Assembly: GCA_902779395.1 (NCBI GenBank)
Contig: CACZBK010000012.1
Span: forward strand, 1 to 64,000
Direction of reading: 5' to 3'
DNA length: 64,000 bases
DNA from: an uncultured Lachnospiraceae bacterium
GTDB taxonomy: Bacteria; Bacillota; Clostridia; Lachnospirales; Lachnospiraceae
Position numbers and translations under genes: made by a program. How positions within the stretch are numbered: the first letter of the stretch is position 1; every line of letters begins with the position of its first letter. This document shows, one piece after another, positions 42,488-51,102 of the stretch. The notes beneath the pieces were generated by a model, which saw only the letters and a program-made list of their open reading frames with translations, made no database searches and had not been told where the DNA came from.

Positions 42488-44167
42488 ATGTTAAATTACA
42501 AACGTTACCAGCGTGTCCCCGTAGACCGTTATCCGGAAAGAACATGGCCGGATAAGGAGATCGAGAAAGCGCCGGTGTGGTGCAGTGTGGACTTGAGGGA
42601 CGGAAATCAGGCTCTTATTGACCCGATGATAGTATCGGAGAAGATAGAGTTTTTTAATTTTCTGGTAAAACTGGGATTTAAAGAGATAGAAGTAGGTTTC
42701 CCGGCAGCCAGTCAGATAGAGTATGATTTCCTGCGACAGCTGGTAGAACGGAAGATGATACCCGATGATGTAAAGATCCAGGTTCTGGCACAGTGTCGTG
42801 AAGAACAGATCATAAAGAGTTTTGAGTCGGCTAAGGGTATCAAGAAAATAGTGATGCATATATATAATTCCACTTCCACTCTTCAGAGGGATGTGGTTTT
42901 TAATGCGAGTAAAGAAGAAGTTAAGGAGATCGCATTAAAGGGCACCCGCATGGTCATGGACCATATGTCGGAGTATGACGGGGAAGTAACGCTTGAGTAT
43001 TCGCCCGAGAGTTTTACCGGGACAGAACTGGATTATGCGCTTGAAGTGTGTAATGCAGTGATAGATCTGTGGGATTCTGATAAGGATCATCCCATGATCA
43101 TAAATCTGCCTTCGACCGTTGAGATGACCACGCCCAATGTATTTGCCGACCGTATAGAATTCATGAGTAAAAATCTGCATAAGAGAGATGCCGTGATATT
43201 AAGCGTTCACCCCCATAATGACAGGGGAACCGGCGTTGCTACTGCAGAGCTGGCGCTTTTGGCCGGGGCAGACCGTATTGAGGGTACTCTGTTCGGAAAT
43301 GGCGAACGTACCGGCAATGTAGATATAGTTAATCTTGCATATAATATGTTCTCGCAGGGTATAGACTGCGGTCTTGCTCTTGATAATGTAAAAGAAGCTG
43401 CAGAGATATACGAAAGGTGCTGCAAGCTTCCCATCCATCCCCGTCATCCTTATGCAGGCAAGCTGGTATTTACGGCTTTCTCCGGATCGCATCAGGATGC
43501 CATCAACAAGGGAGTACATGCGATGCAGGTACGGAATTCGAAGATATGGCAGGTACCTTATCTTACCATCGATCCCGCAGACATCGGCAGGGAGTACGAG
43601 CCGATCGTGCGTATAAATTCCCAGTCCGGCAAGGGTGGTGTGGCTTTCGTTATGGAGACATATTTCGGATTTAAGCTTCCCAAGCCCATGCAGAGGGAGT
43701 TTGCCGATGTGATCCAGAAGCTTTCCGAGAAACAGGGTGAGGTTTCTCCCGAAACTGTAATGGAGAAATTCCGCGAAGAGTATCTGAAAAAGAATGAGCC
43801 AATACATTTCAGAAAGCTTAAAGTGGACGATCTTTCAGGCGAGACCGAATCCGAATTTGACACTGGCGTGCATGTTACCTATACCGATCATGATATGGAG
43901 AAGACCTTTGATGCGGTAGGTAACGGACCGCTGGATGCTGTTCAGCGAGGACTTAAGGAGACCTTTGGTATCCGTATCAAGATACTTGATTATGAGGAGC
44001 ATGCGCTGCAGAGCGGATCTAATTCCCAGGCAGCGGCATACATACATATGCTCAATGAGGAAAACGGTGATGTGACCTATGGTGTGGGTGTAAGCTCAAA
44101 TATCACCCGTGCTTCCGTAAGGGCTATCTTTTCTGCCATCAACAGACTTGGGCTGGGGGACAAATAA
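42488..44167 (+). CDS. leuA: 2-isopropylmalate synthase
   Basis: 559 aa from ATG 42488. The AAGGAG at 42474-42479 lies 8 nt before this ATG and overlaps the GTG at 42479, so the ATG is the better start. It condenses acetyl-CoA with 2-oxoisovalerate in leucine synthesis. Visible: the catalytic entry CSVDLRDGNQAL, the metal-binding HPHNDRGTG, the GNGERTGN loop, and a C-terminal regulatory part (VTYTDHDMEKTFDAVGNGPLDAV) of the long LeuA form. No leuCDB genes follow. It overlaps rfbD by 1 nt. Confidence 0.94.
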   Translation: MLNYKRYQRVPVDRYPERTWPDKEIEKAPVWCSVDLRDGNQALIDPMIVSEKIEFFNFLVKLGFKEIEVGFPAASQIEYDFLRQLVERKMIPDDVKIQVLAQCREEQIIKSFESAKGIKKIVMHIYNSTSTLQRDVVFNASKEEVKEIALKGTRMVMDHMSEYDGEVTLEYSPESFTGTELDYALEVCNAVIDLWDSDKDHPMIINLPSTVEMTTPNVFADRIEFMSKNLHKRDAVILSVHPHNDRGTGVATAELALLAGADRIEGTLFGNGERTGNVDIVNLAYNMFSQGIDCGLALDNVKEAAEIYERCCKLPIHPRHPYAGKLVFTAFSGSHQDAINKGVHAMQVRNSKIWQVPYLTIDPADIGREYEPIVRINSQSGKGGVAFVMETYFGFKLPKPMQREFADVIQKLSEKQGEVSPETVMEKFREEYLKKNEPIHFRKLKVDDLSGETESEFDTGVHVTYTDHDMEKTFDAVGNGPLDAVQRGLKETFGIRIKILDYEEHALQSGSNSQAAAYIHMLNEENGDVTYGVGVSSNITRASVRAIFSAINRLGLGDK

Positions 44168-45027
44168 TGAGCTTAAGGCTAATGGTCACCGGCTGCAACG
44201 GACAGCTCGGAAAGGCAATATATCAGCTTACAAAAGATGATGAAGCTTATGAATATATCGGCAGCGATGTTCCGGAGCTGGATATCACCGACAGTGAAGC
44301 GATCATAGAATACGTTCGGAAGATAAAACCGGATGTTATTATAAACTGTGCGGCTGCCACTAATGTGGACGGCTGTGAAAAAGAAGAGGATAAAGCTTTC
44401 AGGATAAACGCACTTGGTCCCAGAAATCTGGCTGTTGCGGCAACTGAAGCAGATGCCAAGCTGGTGCATATATCAACTGATTATGTGTTTCCCGGAGATG
44501 GTGACACCCCGCGCAGGGAAACGGATCCTACAGGACCGAAGAGTGCTTATGGCCGTACAAAAGCTGCGGGAGAAGAATTCGTAAAGCAGTTTGCAAAAAA
44601 GTGGTTTATAATCCGCACTGCCTGGCTGTATGGAGACGGTAAGAATTTTGTCAGGACCATGCTCAGGCTTTCGGAAACCCACGATACCATAAGTGTGGTA
44701 GACGATCAGCTTGGAAATCCGACAAGCGCGCTTGAGCTGGCAAGAGCTGTACTGAAGCTTGCACCCACACAGTGTTACGGACTTTATCACGGAACCTGTG
44801 AGGGAATATGCAGCTGGGCCGATCTCACCGAAGAAATATTCAGGATAAAAGGCATAGGCACGAAAGTTGAGCGTATAAGCTCCGCGGAATATAAAAAAAG
44901 AAATCCGGAATCAGCCGATCGTCCTTCATTTTCCGCTCTGGAAAAAATGATGTTCAGGCTCAATCTGGATTACAGATTTAAGGATTGGAAAGAAGCCCTT
45001 GAGGAGTATCTCAGGGAAGATCAGTAA
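44167..45027 (+). CDS. rfbD: dTDP-4-dehydrorhamnose reductase
   Basis: 286 aa, short-chain dehydrogenase fold. NAD(P)-binding TGCNGQLG at the N-terminus, catalytic Tyr128 and Lys132 (YGRTKAAGE), and STDYVFPGD. It makes the last step of dTDP-L-rhamnose synthesis. The rest of the pathway (rfbA, B, C) is not in the window. Its stop overlaps the convergent PAP2 gene by 7 nt. It belongs functionally with the polysaccharide genes downstream. Confidence 0.93.
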   Translation: MSLRLMVTGCNGQLGKAIYQLTKDDEAYEYIGSDVPELDITDSEAIIEYVRKIKPDVIINCAAATNVDGCEKEEDKAFRINALGPRNLAVAATEADAKLVHISTDYVFPGDGDTPRRETDPTGPKSAYGRTKAAGEEFVKQFAKKWFIIRTAWLYGDGKNFVRTMLRLSETHDTISVVDDQLGNPTSALELARAVLKLAPTQCYGLYHGTCEGICSWADLTEEIFRIKGIGTKVERISSAEYKKRNPESADRPSFSALEKMMFRLNLDYRFKDWKEALEEYLREDQ

Positions 45028-45500
45028 GGAAGGACTTTAAGGCAGATCAGGATGCCTAAAAAGATACCGATCAGGATACCAACTATAACCTGAAGAGGTG
45101 TATGACCTAAAAATTCCTTTAAACGGTCATCGGGTGAAAGCTTGCTCCAGTCGATCTGGTCCATCCTTTCCATGGTATCCATCATCTCATTGAGGACCTG
45201 AGCATGTTTGCCGGCCTGTCTGCGGATACCTAAGGCGTCATACATAACTATTATTGCAAGTGAAGCGGCAAGGGCAAAATCGACCGATCCGGGACCGCAT
45301 TTGATGAATACGGCTGTGGCAAGTCCCGTGACTGTAGCCGAATGGGAACTGGGCATACCGCCGGTACCGATAAGTCTTTCAGCATTAAAATTCCGGGTAA
45401 GTGCCGTATGTAAAATAGCTTTGAGTATCTGCGCAACAAACCAGGCAGATACAGCAGACATCAGGATGGGATTGTGAAAAATGTCGTATAAGTAGCGCAT
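45021..45500 (-). CDS. Divergent PAP2 family protein (YuiD type)
   Basis: 159 aa from the ATG ending at 45500. The open frame extends 11 codons further, but that part would run through the promoter. Four to five membrane helices, with the YuiD/DUF212 motif GTGGMPSSHSATVTGLA. This family is related to PAP2 phosphatases, but its substrate is not known. The start has no Shine-Dalgarno; TATAAT ends 6 nt before the ATG, so the mRNA likely begins at the A of the ATG. It is divergent from fcl, with overlapping promoter regions. Confidence 0.9.
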   Translation of the reverse strand: MRYLYDIFHNPILMSAVSAWFVAQILKAILHTALTRNFNAERLIGTGGMPSSHSATVTGLATAVFIKCGPGSVDFALAASLAIIVMYDALGIRRQAGKHAQVLNEMMDTMERMDQIDWSKLSPDDRLKEFLGHTPLQVIVGILIGIFLGILICLKVLPY

Positions 45501-45506
45501 ATGACC

Positions 45507-45535
45507 ATTATATAGGTTAGCAATAAAAAACACAA
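45507..45535 (-). promoter_or_regulatory. Promoter of the YuiD-type gene, giving a leaderless mRNA
   Basis: On the minus strand: TTGTGT (45530-45535), 17 nt spacer, TATAAT (45507-45512), then six bases and the ATG. The expected +1 coincides with the A of the start codon. Confidence 0.65.
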
Positions 45536-45544
45536 GGGTATAAA
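45517..45544 (+). promoter_or_regulatory. Promoter of fcl
   Basis: TTAGCA (45517-45522), 16 nt spacer, TATAAA (45539-45544). It overlaps the divergent promoter on the minus strand, so the two transcripts may compete. TAGGAGGAG follows closely. Confidence 0.45.
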
Positions 45545-45563
45545 TTTAGGAGGAGATAAGAAA

Positions 45564-46523
45564 GTGGCTAAACTGGAGAAGAAAGATAAGATTTACGTAG
45601 CCGGACACAGGGGCCTTGTTGGCAGTGCCATAGTACGGTCACTTCAGAGAAAGGGATACGAGCATATCGTGGGACGTACTCATAATGAGCTTGACCTTAC
45701 CGAGCAGTCCGATGTAAGAGCTTTTTTTGAGGTGGAAAGGCCTGATGTAGTGGTTCTGGCAGCTGCAAAGGTAGGCGGCATCAATGCAAATAATACCGCT
45801 CCAGCAGAGTTTGCCTACAGTAATATGCAGATACAGTGCAATGTTATCGAGTGTGCCCACCGCTATATGGTAAAGAAGCTGCTCTTTCTGGGAAGTACCT
45901 GCATTTATCCGCGCATGGCTCCCCAGCCCATACCCGAAAATGCACTTCTTACCGGTCCTCTTGAAGTGACAAACGAAGCTTATGCAATTGCCAAGATAGC
46001 TGGACTTGAGATGTGCAAATTTTATAAGAGACAGTACGGAAATGATTTTATCAGCTGTATGCCTACGAATCTCTACGGGCCGAACGATAATTATGAGCTT
46101 TCCGGCTCACATGTTCTTCCTGCGATGATCAGAAAGTTTCATGAGGCGAAGATGAGTGCCTCTCCGTTTGTTGAGATGTGGGGAACAGGGTCGCCTCTCC
46201 GTGAATTCCTTTATGTGGATGATATGGCAGATGCCTGTGTATACCTTCTGGAAAACTATTCCGGTGAGGAACATGTAAATATAGGTACCGGAAAAGAGAT
46301 ATCCATAAGGGATCTTGCCGAGCTGGTGAAACGTATCGTTGGTTATCATGGAGAGATAAGGTGGAACACAAACATGCCTGACGGTACTCCCAGAAAGCTC
46401 ACCGATGTCACAAAGCTTCATAAGCTTGGATTTTTCCACAAGGTAGAACTTGAAGAAGGCATTAAGCTTGCGTACGACTGGTTTGTGCATAACAGGGATG
46501 TTGCAAGACTGGGGCTGAAATGA
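45564..46523 (+). CDS. fcl: GDP-L-fucose synthase
   Basis: 319 aa, GTG start with AGGAGGAG in front. It converts GDP-4-keto-6-deoxymannose to GDP-L-fucose. N-terminal NADP site GHRGLVGSA, catalytic Tyr140 and Lys144 (YAIAKIAG), family block [15 protein letters not shown], and LYGPNDNYE. The matching dehydratase gmd is not in the window. First gene of the polysaccharide cluster; its stop overlaps the next glycosyltransferase start (ATGA). Confidence 0.95.
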   Translation: MAKLEKKDKIYVAGHRGLVGSAIVRSLQRKGYEHIVGRTHNELDLTEQSDVRAFFEVERPDVVVLAAAKVGGINANNTAPAEFAYSNMQIQCNVIECAHRYMVKKLLFLGSTCIYPRMAPQPIPENALLTGPLEVTNEAYAIAKIAGLEMCKFYKRQYGNDFISCMPTNLYGPNDNYELSGSHVLPAMIRKFHEAKMSASPFVEMWGTGSPLREFLYVDDMADACVYLLENYSGEEHVNIGTGKEISIRDLAELVKRIVGYHGEIRWNTNMPDGTPRKLTDVTKLHKLGFFHKVELEEGIKLAYDWFVHNRDVARLGLK

Positions 46524-47275
46524 CGTTACCCCGTGTAAGTATAGTCATGCCGGTACATAATGCCGGAGCTGTCCTTCAGGAGACGGTAAAAAGTGTCCTG
46601 GATCAGAGCTTTGGCGATTATGAGCTGATAATGGTTGAGGATAACAGCAGTGATGAGAGCCTTGAGCTTATGCAGAGGCTCTCTGCTTCCGATGAGCGCA
46701 TACGTGTTCTTGTGAATAACAGTGAACACGGGGCTGCCCATGCGAGAAATCTTGGTATAAAAGCCGCCCGGGGCCGCTATCTTGCGTATCTGGATGCGGA
46801 TGATATATGGCAGAAGGATAAACTGTTAAAGACGCTGCGGTTCATGCGAAAGCACGAGGCGTCTTTTGTTTTTACTGCATATGAATTCGGCAATGAAAAA
46901 GCAGAAGGGACGGGTAAGATAGTACATGTTCCCCGTATGCTGGACTATTCACATGCATTGACAAGGACTGTGATATTTACTTCTACAGTTATGCTGGATC
47001 TTAAAAAACTCGGAAAGAAAAAAGTTTTAATGCCGGATGTTCCAAGTGAAGATACGGCAAGCTGGTGGAAGATATTAAGATCCGGAGTCATTGCGTACGG
47101 CCTGGATGAGGATCTGGTGATATACAGACGTGCCGGCAGGAGTCTTTCGTCAAATAAGATCGTTGCCGTGAAGCGCATCTGGGATCTGTACAGGAAACAG
47201 GAGCATTTAAGCATTCCTTTAAGTGTGTGCTGTATGATAGGCTGGGCATGGCGGGCCACAGTCAGGAGGATCTGA
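46520..47275 (+). CDS. Family 2 glycosyltransferase
   Basis: 251 aa, GT-A fold. N-terminal [23 protein letters not shown], the VEDNSSDES nucleotide-sugar block, and the DADDIW metal motif are present. No membrane helix except a possible hydrophobic end. Overlaps fcl by 4 nt, so probably adds a sugar (possibly fucose) to the repeat unit; the linkage cannot be told from sequence. Followed after 1 nt by pth. Confidence 0.9.
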   Translation: MTLPRVSIVMPVHNAGAVLQETVKSVLDQSFGDYELIMVEDNSSDESLELMQRLSASDERIRVLVNNSEHGAAHARNLGIKAARGRYLAYLDADDIWQKDKLLKTLRFMRKHEASFVFTAYEFGNEKAEGTGKIVHVPRMLDYSHALTRTVIFTSTVMLDLKKLGKKKVLMPDVPSEDTASWWKILRSGVIAYGLDEDLVIYRRAGRSLSSNKIVAVKRIWDLYRKQEHLSIPLSVCCMIGWAWRATVRRI

Positions 47276-47276
47276 T

Positions 47277-47846
47277 ATGTATATAATAGCCGGACTGGGT
47301 AATCCGGGCAGACAATATGCAAATACGAGACATAATATGGGCTTTATGGCACTGGATATTCTGGGACAGAGACATAATATAGGTTATCCGGAGGATGGTC
47401 ATAAGTCTATGTTCGGCAAAGGGCGGATAGGATCGGAAAAAGTGGTCCTGGTAAAGCCCCTTACTTATATGAACTTAAGCGGTGAAGCCCTTTTAAGTAT
47501 CTGCAGCTATTATAAGATCGATATAGCGGAAGAACTTATTGTGATCTATGACGATATAGATCTGGACCCCGGGGTGCTGCGTATAAGGAAAAGCGGCAGT
47601 GCCGGCGGGCATAACGGCATGAAGAATATAGTAAAGCTCCTGGGGACACAGGATTTTACCCGTATACGCATCGGTGTCGGAGCCAAGCCCAAGGGATGGG
47701 ATCTGGCTGATTATGTGCTGGCCCGGCTGTCGGACGAAGAGGCAGCGGTCCAGAGGGAAGCGGCCGAACATGCTGCTGAGGCAGTTGAGCTTATCCTTTC
47801 CGAAGGAGTGGACGCCGCCATGAACAGATATAATAAAAAAGGATAA
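47277..47846 (+). CDS. pth: Peptidyl-tRNA hydrolase
   Basis: 189 aa. It frees stalled peptides from tRNA in the cytoplasm and is usually essential. Asn9 and His19 (GLGNPGRQYANTRHNMGF), YDDIDLDPG and SAGGHNGMKNI are all intact. GGAGG lies before the ATG. Its place between two sugar-transfer genes is unusual and means that a housekeeping gene depends partly on the fcl promoter. A terminator follows. Confidence 0.97.
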   Translation: MYIIAGLGNPGRQYANTRHNMGFMALDILGQRHNIGYPEDGHKSMFGKGRIGSEKVVLVKPLTYMNLSGEALLSICSYYKIDIAEELIVIYDDIDLDPGVLRIRKSGSAGGHNGMKNIVKLLGTQDFTRIRIGVGAKPKGWDLADYVLARLSDEEAAVQREAAEHAAEAVELILSEGVDAAMNRYNKKG

Positions 47847-47850
47847 AACG

Positions 47851-47877
47851 CTTCTTTGTGGAAGAGAAGGCTTTTTT
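47851..47877 (+). terminator. Terminator after pth
   Basis: Stem CTTCTTT (47851-47857) against AGAGAAG (47863-47869), 5-nt loop, one G-T pair, then GC and six T (47872-47877). It overlaps the promoter region of the next gene. Confidence 0.6.
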
Positions 47878-47878
47878 G

Positions 47879-47887
47879 TGATATAAT
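47879..47887 (+). promoter_or_regulatory. Extended -10 promoter giving a leaderless mRNA
   Basis: TGA-TATAAT (-10 at 47882-47887), followed by 8 nt and ATG 47896. No good -35 is seen, but the extended TG can compensate. No Shine-Dalgarno lies between the -10 and the ATG. Confidence 0.6.
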
Positions 47888-47895
47888 AAACCGTT

Positions 47896-49311
47896 ATGAA
47901 GAAACTTGAAACTTCAAGAAGGGTGATAATGCTGTTTTTATCTTTCCTGAATCTTGCGGCGCAGGTTGCGGGCTTTGCGCTCTGCTGGTTTAGGTACTAT
48001 AAACCCTTCTTAAAAGCGACATGGGGAATAGAATTCTGGATAAAGGGTGACATCACACTTATTGCCGTATATGTGGTGATCCTGTTTATGTTCTCGCGTA
48101 TGTACGGCGGCACCCGTATCGGATATCTTAAGGCCTGGGAGGTATTTTTCTCCCAGATCTTTTCGACCCTCATAGCCAATGTTATAGCATATGCAGTCCT
48201 GGCTCTGATGGCAACAAAAGTCATACCGGCCAGGGAGATCCTGATATTGACCGGAATACAGTTTGCCTGGATCGCATTATGGACGGTAGCGGCACAGGGG
48301 ATATACAGCAGCCTGTTCCCGCCGCGTGATCTTCTGCTGGTGAGCGGAGACCGGTCCACCGACGGGATCCTGCAGAAATTTGCAAGCCGTCCGGATAAAT
48401 ATAATATCTGTAAATGTATGGATATAGCAGAAGGTGTGCCTGCCATCTGCGAGGAAGTGGAGAAGCGTTATGACGGACTGGTTCTGTGGGATATACCCAC
48501 CAAGGATCGTAATATGCTTCTTAAATACTGTTATGCAAGGTCGCTGCGTGTATATATCATGCCCAAGATCCCCGATGTTCTTCTTAAGGGAACAGAGGAG
48601 CTTCATATCTTTGATACACCTATCTATCTTATCCGTGAATATGCACTTACGGTTGAACAGAGAGCAGCCAAAAGGCTCATAGATATCGTATGTTCATTCA
48701 TACTTCTGATAATAGCTTCTCCTTTTATGCTGCTGGTCGCACTTGCGGTCAAGCTTTATGACGGCGGCCCTGTACTATATAAGCAGGTAAGGTGTACTCA
48801 GGGCGGAAAGGAATTCAGGATATTAAAATTCCGCAGCATGAGGGTAGATGCGGAGAAAGACGGTGTGGCAAGGCTGGCAGCCAAAAAGGATGACAGGATC
48901 ACTCCTGTGGGTAGATTTATCCGTGCATGCAGGCTGGATGAGCTTCCTCAGTTATGGAATATCTTCAAAGGTGAGATGAGCTTTATCGGTCCAAGACCCG
49001 AAAGACCCGAATTGATAAAGGAATATGAAAGGGAGATGCCCGAATTCGTATTCCGCATGAAGGTAAAGGCAGGGCTTGCGGGATATGCCCAGGTTTACGG
49101 GAAATATAATACCACTCCGTATGATAAGCTTAAGCTGGATCTTACGTATATCGAGAATTATTCCGTGTGGCTGGATCTGAAACTTATGCTCCTGACACTT
49201 AAGATACTGTTCAAACCCGAAGCTACGGAGGGAGTGGATAATGAAAAGAATGCGGAAAGTACCGCAAAGGAAAGTATAAAAGGGGAGAAAAAAAGTGAAA
49301 GAAGATCTTAA
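47896..49311 (+). CDS. Polyprenyl-phosphate sugar-1-phosphate transferase (priming enzyme)
   Basis: 471 aa. Four N-terminal membrane helices (about 10-120), a Rossmann-like middle, and the C-terminal bacterial sugar transferase domain (about 259-450): KRLIDIVCSF helix, ILKFRSMR, ITPVGRFIRACRLDELPQLWNI and the GPRPERPEL block. It moves a sugar-1-phosphate from a nucleotide sugar to undecaprenyl phosphate, starting the lipid-linked repeat unit. It starts the main polysaccharide operon from a seemingly leaderless promoter. The next gene starts 17 nt before its stop. Confidence 0.93.
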   Translation: MKKLETSRRVIMLFLSFLNLAAQVAGFALCWFRYYKPFLKATWGIEFWIKGDITLIAVYVVILFMFSRMYGGTRIGYLKAWEVFFSQIFSTLIANVIAYAVLALMATKVIPAREILILTGIQFAWIALWTVAAQGIYSSLFPPRDLLLVSGDRSTDGILQKFASRPDKYNICKCMDIAEGVPAICEEVEKRYDGLVLWDIPTKDRNMLLKYCYARSLRVYIMPKIPDVLLKGTEELHIFDTPIYLIREYALTVEQRAAKRLIDIVCSFILLIIASPFMLLVALAVKLYDGGPVLYKQVRCTQGGKEFRILKFRSMRVDAEKDGVARLAAKKDDRITPVGRFIRACRLDELPQLWNIFKGEMSFIGPRPERPELIKEYEREMPEFVFRMKVKAGLAGYAQVYGKYNTTPYDKLKLDLTYIENYSVWLDLKLMLLTLKILFKPEATEGVDNEKNAESTAKESIKGEKKSERRS

Positions 49312-50314
49312 GGACAAAAGTTTTGACCTGCGTCGTTTTCTGATGCTCTCGGTCAGGAAGATATGGATGATCATGATCGGTGCGGCAGCAGGAGCGGTCC
49401 TTTTCGGAGGATTTGCTTTTATCAAGCAGAAAGTATATGCACCGGATCCCGTCTACCGGAACGACAGCCTTTATCTGATCAGTTTTACGGAAGGTAAGGA
49501 GGTGGATACCCAGGCATCTTTTAACGATTATACCTGGAACGATATCATTGATTCCGATATCATTGCCGGTACGGCTTCGAAATTTATGAGCGATATGTCA
49601 AAGGAGTATCTGGCTGATGCGACTACGGTACCGACAATGTCGGATATACGCCTGTTTCATATTTATGTTGAAGATCCGGATGCAAAAAAAGCTGATCTGA
49701 TGCAGAATGCACTGGAGCTTGCTCTTGCGATACTTCCCGAATATGTGGACGGGATGGAAAATATCAGCGCTATAGAGCGTGGAAAAGCAGAACCTGTTAT
49801 ACCCTTGACAACCATTACCCGCTGGGCAGTGGCGGGAGCTGTCATAGGAGCGCTTGTCGCTCTTTTGCTGGCAGCATATGTTTATATAATGGATGACACG
49901 GTAAGGATCGCAGAGGATATCAGGACCGCCGGAGTACGATGTCTTGGTGTGATGTTTAAAAATACAGAAAGTAAAGCTGAGGAAGAAAGGCTAAAAAAAG
50001 CCTTAAATGATGTTTATAAAGATGTTAAGGAGATAAGGATGATCGATCCTGCCGGTACGGCTGTAACAGCAGAAGAAGCAGGAAAGATAAAAGCTATGCT
50101 TCCCGAAGATACAGAGTACAATACAGGAAGCAGCAAGGCAGAGGACCTTTTGTGTGTAGCGGCGGGGAGCATCAGCATATCGGAGCTTAAGCGTTATACC
50201 GAAGGGAAAGAGGCTAATGTGATCCTTTGCGGGGCAGATCATAAGCTTCACAGGGTATATTATTTCTATTCAAAGAAGAAAGAAACCGGGCCGTCTGAGG
50301 AGATATCAAAATGA
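49295..50314 (+). CDS. Wzz-like chain-length protein with degenerate kinase-like tail
   Basis: 339 aa, GTG start with GGGGAG in front. Two membrane helices (about 20-42 and 176-198) enclose an extracellular domain of about 130 residues, the layout of polysaccharide co-polymerases (Wzz/CapA-type). The C-terminal 140 residues are cytoplasmic and resemble a worn BY-kinase domain: IRTAGVRCLGVM after the second helix and ADHK/ILCGAD-like text near the end, but there is no Walker A, no Walker B and no Tyr cluster. A bona fide tyrosine kinase gene is not in the window. It overlaps the next gene by 4 nt. Confidence 0.82.
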   Translation: MKEDLKDKSFDLRRFLMLSVRKIWMIMIGAAAGAVLFGGFAFIKQKVYAPDPVYRNDSLYLISFTEGKEVDTQASFNDYTWNDIIDSDIIAGTASKFMSDMSKEYLADATTVPTMSDIRLFHIYVEDPDAKKADLMQNALELALAILPEYVDGMENISAIERGKAEPVIPLTTITRWAVAGAVIGALVALLLAAYVYIMDDTVRIAEDIRTAGVRCLGVMFKNTESKAEEERLKKALNDVYKDVKEIRMIDPAGTAVTAEEAGKIKAMLPEDTEYNTGSSKAEDLLCVAAGSISISELKRYTEGKEANVILCGADHKLHRVYYFYSKKKETGPSEEISK

Positions 50315-51102
50315 GAATTTGTGTCCTTATATCCGCACTGGAACAGGAAGCAGAGAAGCTTCCGCAGAAGATGGGGCTTAAAACGGATGCAGTGATAGTT
50401 AACCAGTGTGACAGGGATAGTGAAGAAGAACTGTCCTACAGAAACAGAAAGATCCTTTTGATCAACAATACCGAGCGCGGAGTGGGCCGCAGCCGTAATC
50501 TCGCGCTTGATCACGCATGGGGAGATGTGGTGCTCTTTTCCGATGAGGATATAGTCTATGAAGAGGATTATCATGCCCGTATCCAGCAGGCATTTCGCAG
50601 AAGACCTGATGCGGATATACTGCTGTTTAACGTGAGGGTAAATCCTGACAGGCGTACTTACTGGAATGAAAGATCGAAACGTGTACACTGGTATAACTGC
50701 GGACGTTACCCGACTTTTTGTGCGGCAGTAAAGCTTGAGCGGTTAAGAGAAAGCGGGATCCGCTTTTCCACTCTTTTCGGCGGAGGTGCACCATACAGTA
50801 ACGGTGAAGACAGTCTTTTCTTTATGGAGTGTATAAAAAAAGGTTTTAAGGTGATCGCCGTCAGTGCCGTGATAGGCACCGAAAAAACGAGGAAGTCCAC
50901 CTGGTTTAAGGGTTATGATGAGAAATTTTTCTTTGACAGGGGAGTACTGTTCCATTTTATGTACGGAAAGTTCGCACCTCTTTGGGCTCTGCGTTTTGTG
51001 CTGGTCAAAGGAAAAGTGATGTGCAGGGAAATAAAGCGATATAAGGCATTAAAGCTTTTGATATCGGGCGTGGAAAAGGGAAAAAGCTTATGCAGGGAAT
51101 GA
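50311..51102 (+). CDS. Family 2 glycosyltransferase
   Basis: 263 aa. GT-A-like, but with a shortened N-terminus (RICVLISALEQEAEKLPQKM); it keeps the NNTERGVGRSRNLALDHA donor block, the DEDI metal motif and GEDSLFFMECIKKGF acceptor-side motif. The C-terminus is hydrophobic and basic, suggesting membrane association. Start overlaps the Wzz-like gene (ATGA). The sugar it adds is unknown. Confidence 0.82.
   Translation: MRICVLISALEQEAEKLPQKMGLKTDAVIVNQCDRDSEEELSYRNRKILLINNTERGVGRSRNLALDHAWGDVVLFSDEDIVYEEDYHARIQQAFRRRPDADILLFNVRVNPDRRTYWNERSKRVHWYNCGRYPTFCAAVKLERLRESGIRFSTLFGGGAPYSNGEDSLFFMECIKKGFKVIAVSAVIGTEKTRKSTWFKGYDEKFFFDRGVLFHFMYGKFAPLWALRFVLVKGKVMCREIKRYKALKLLISGVEKGKSLCRE

Noticed and set aside
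43199-43807. 202-codon minus-strand open frame within leuA
   Set aside because: Shadow of leuA; no SD or coding-like text.
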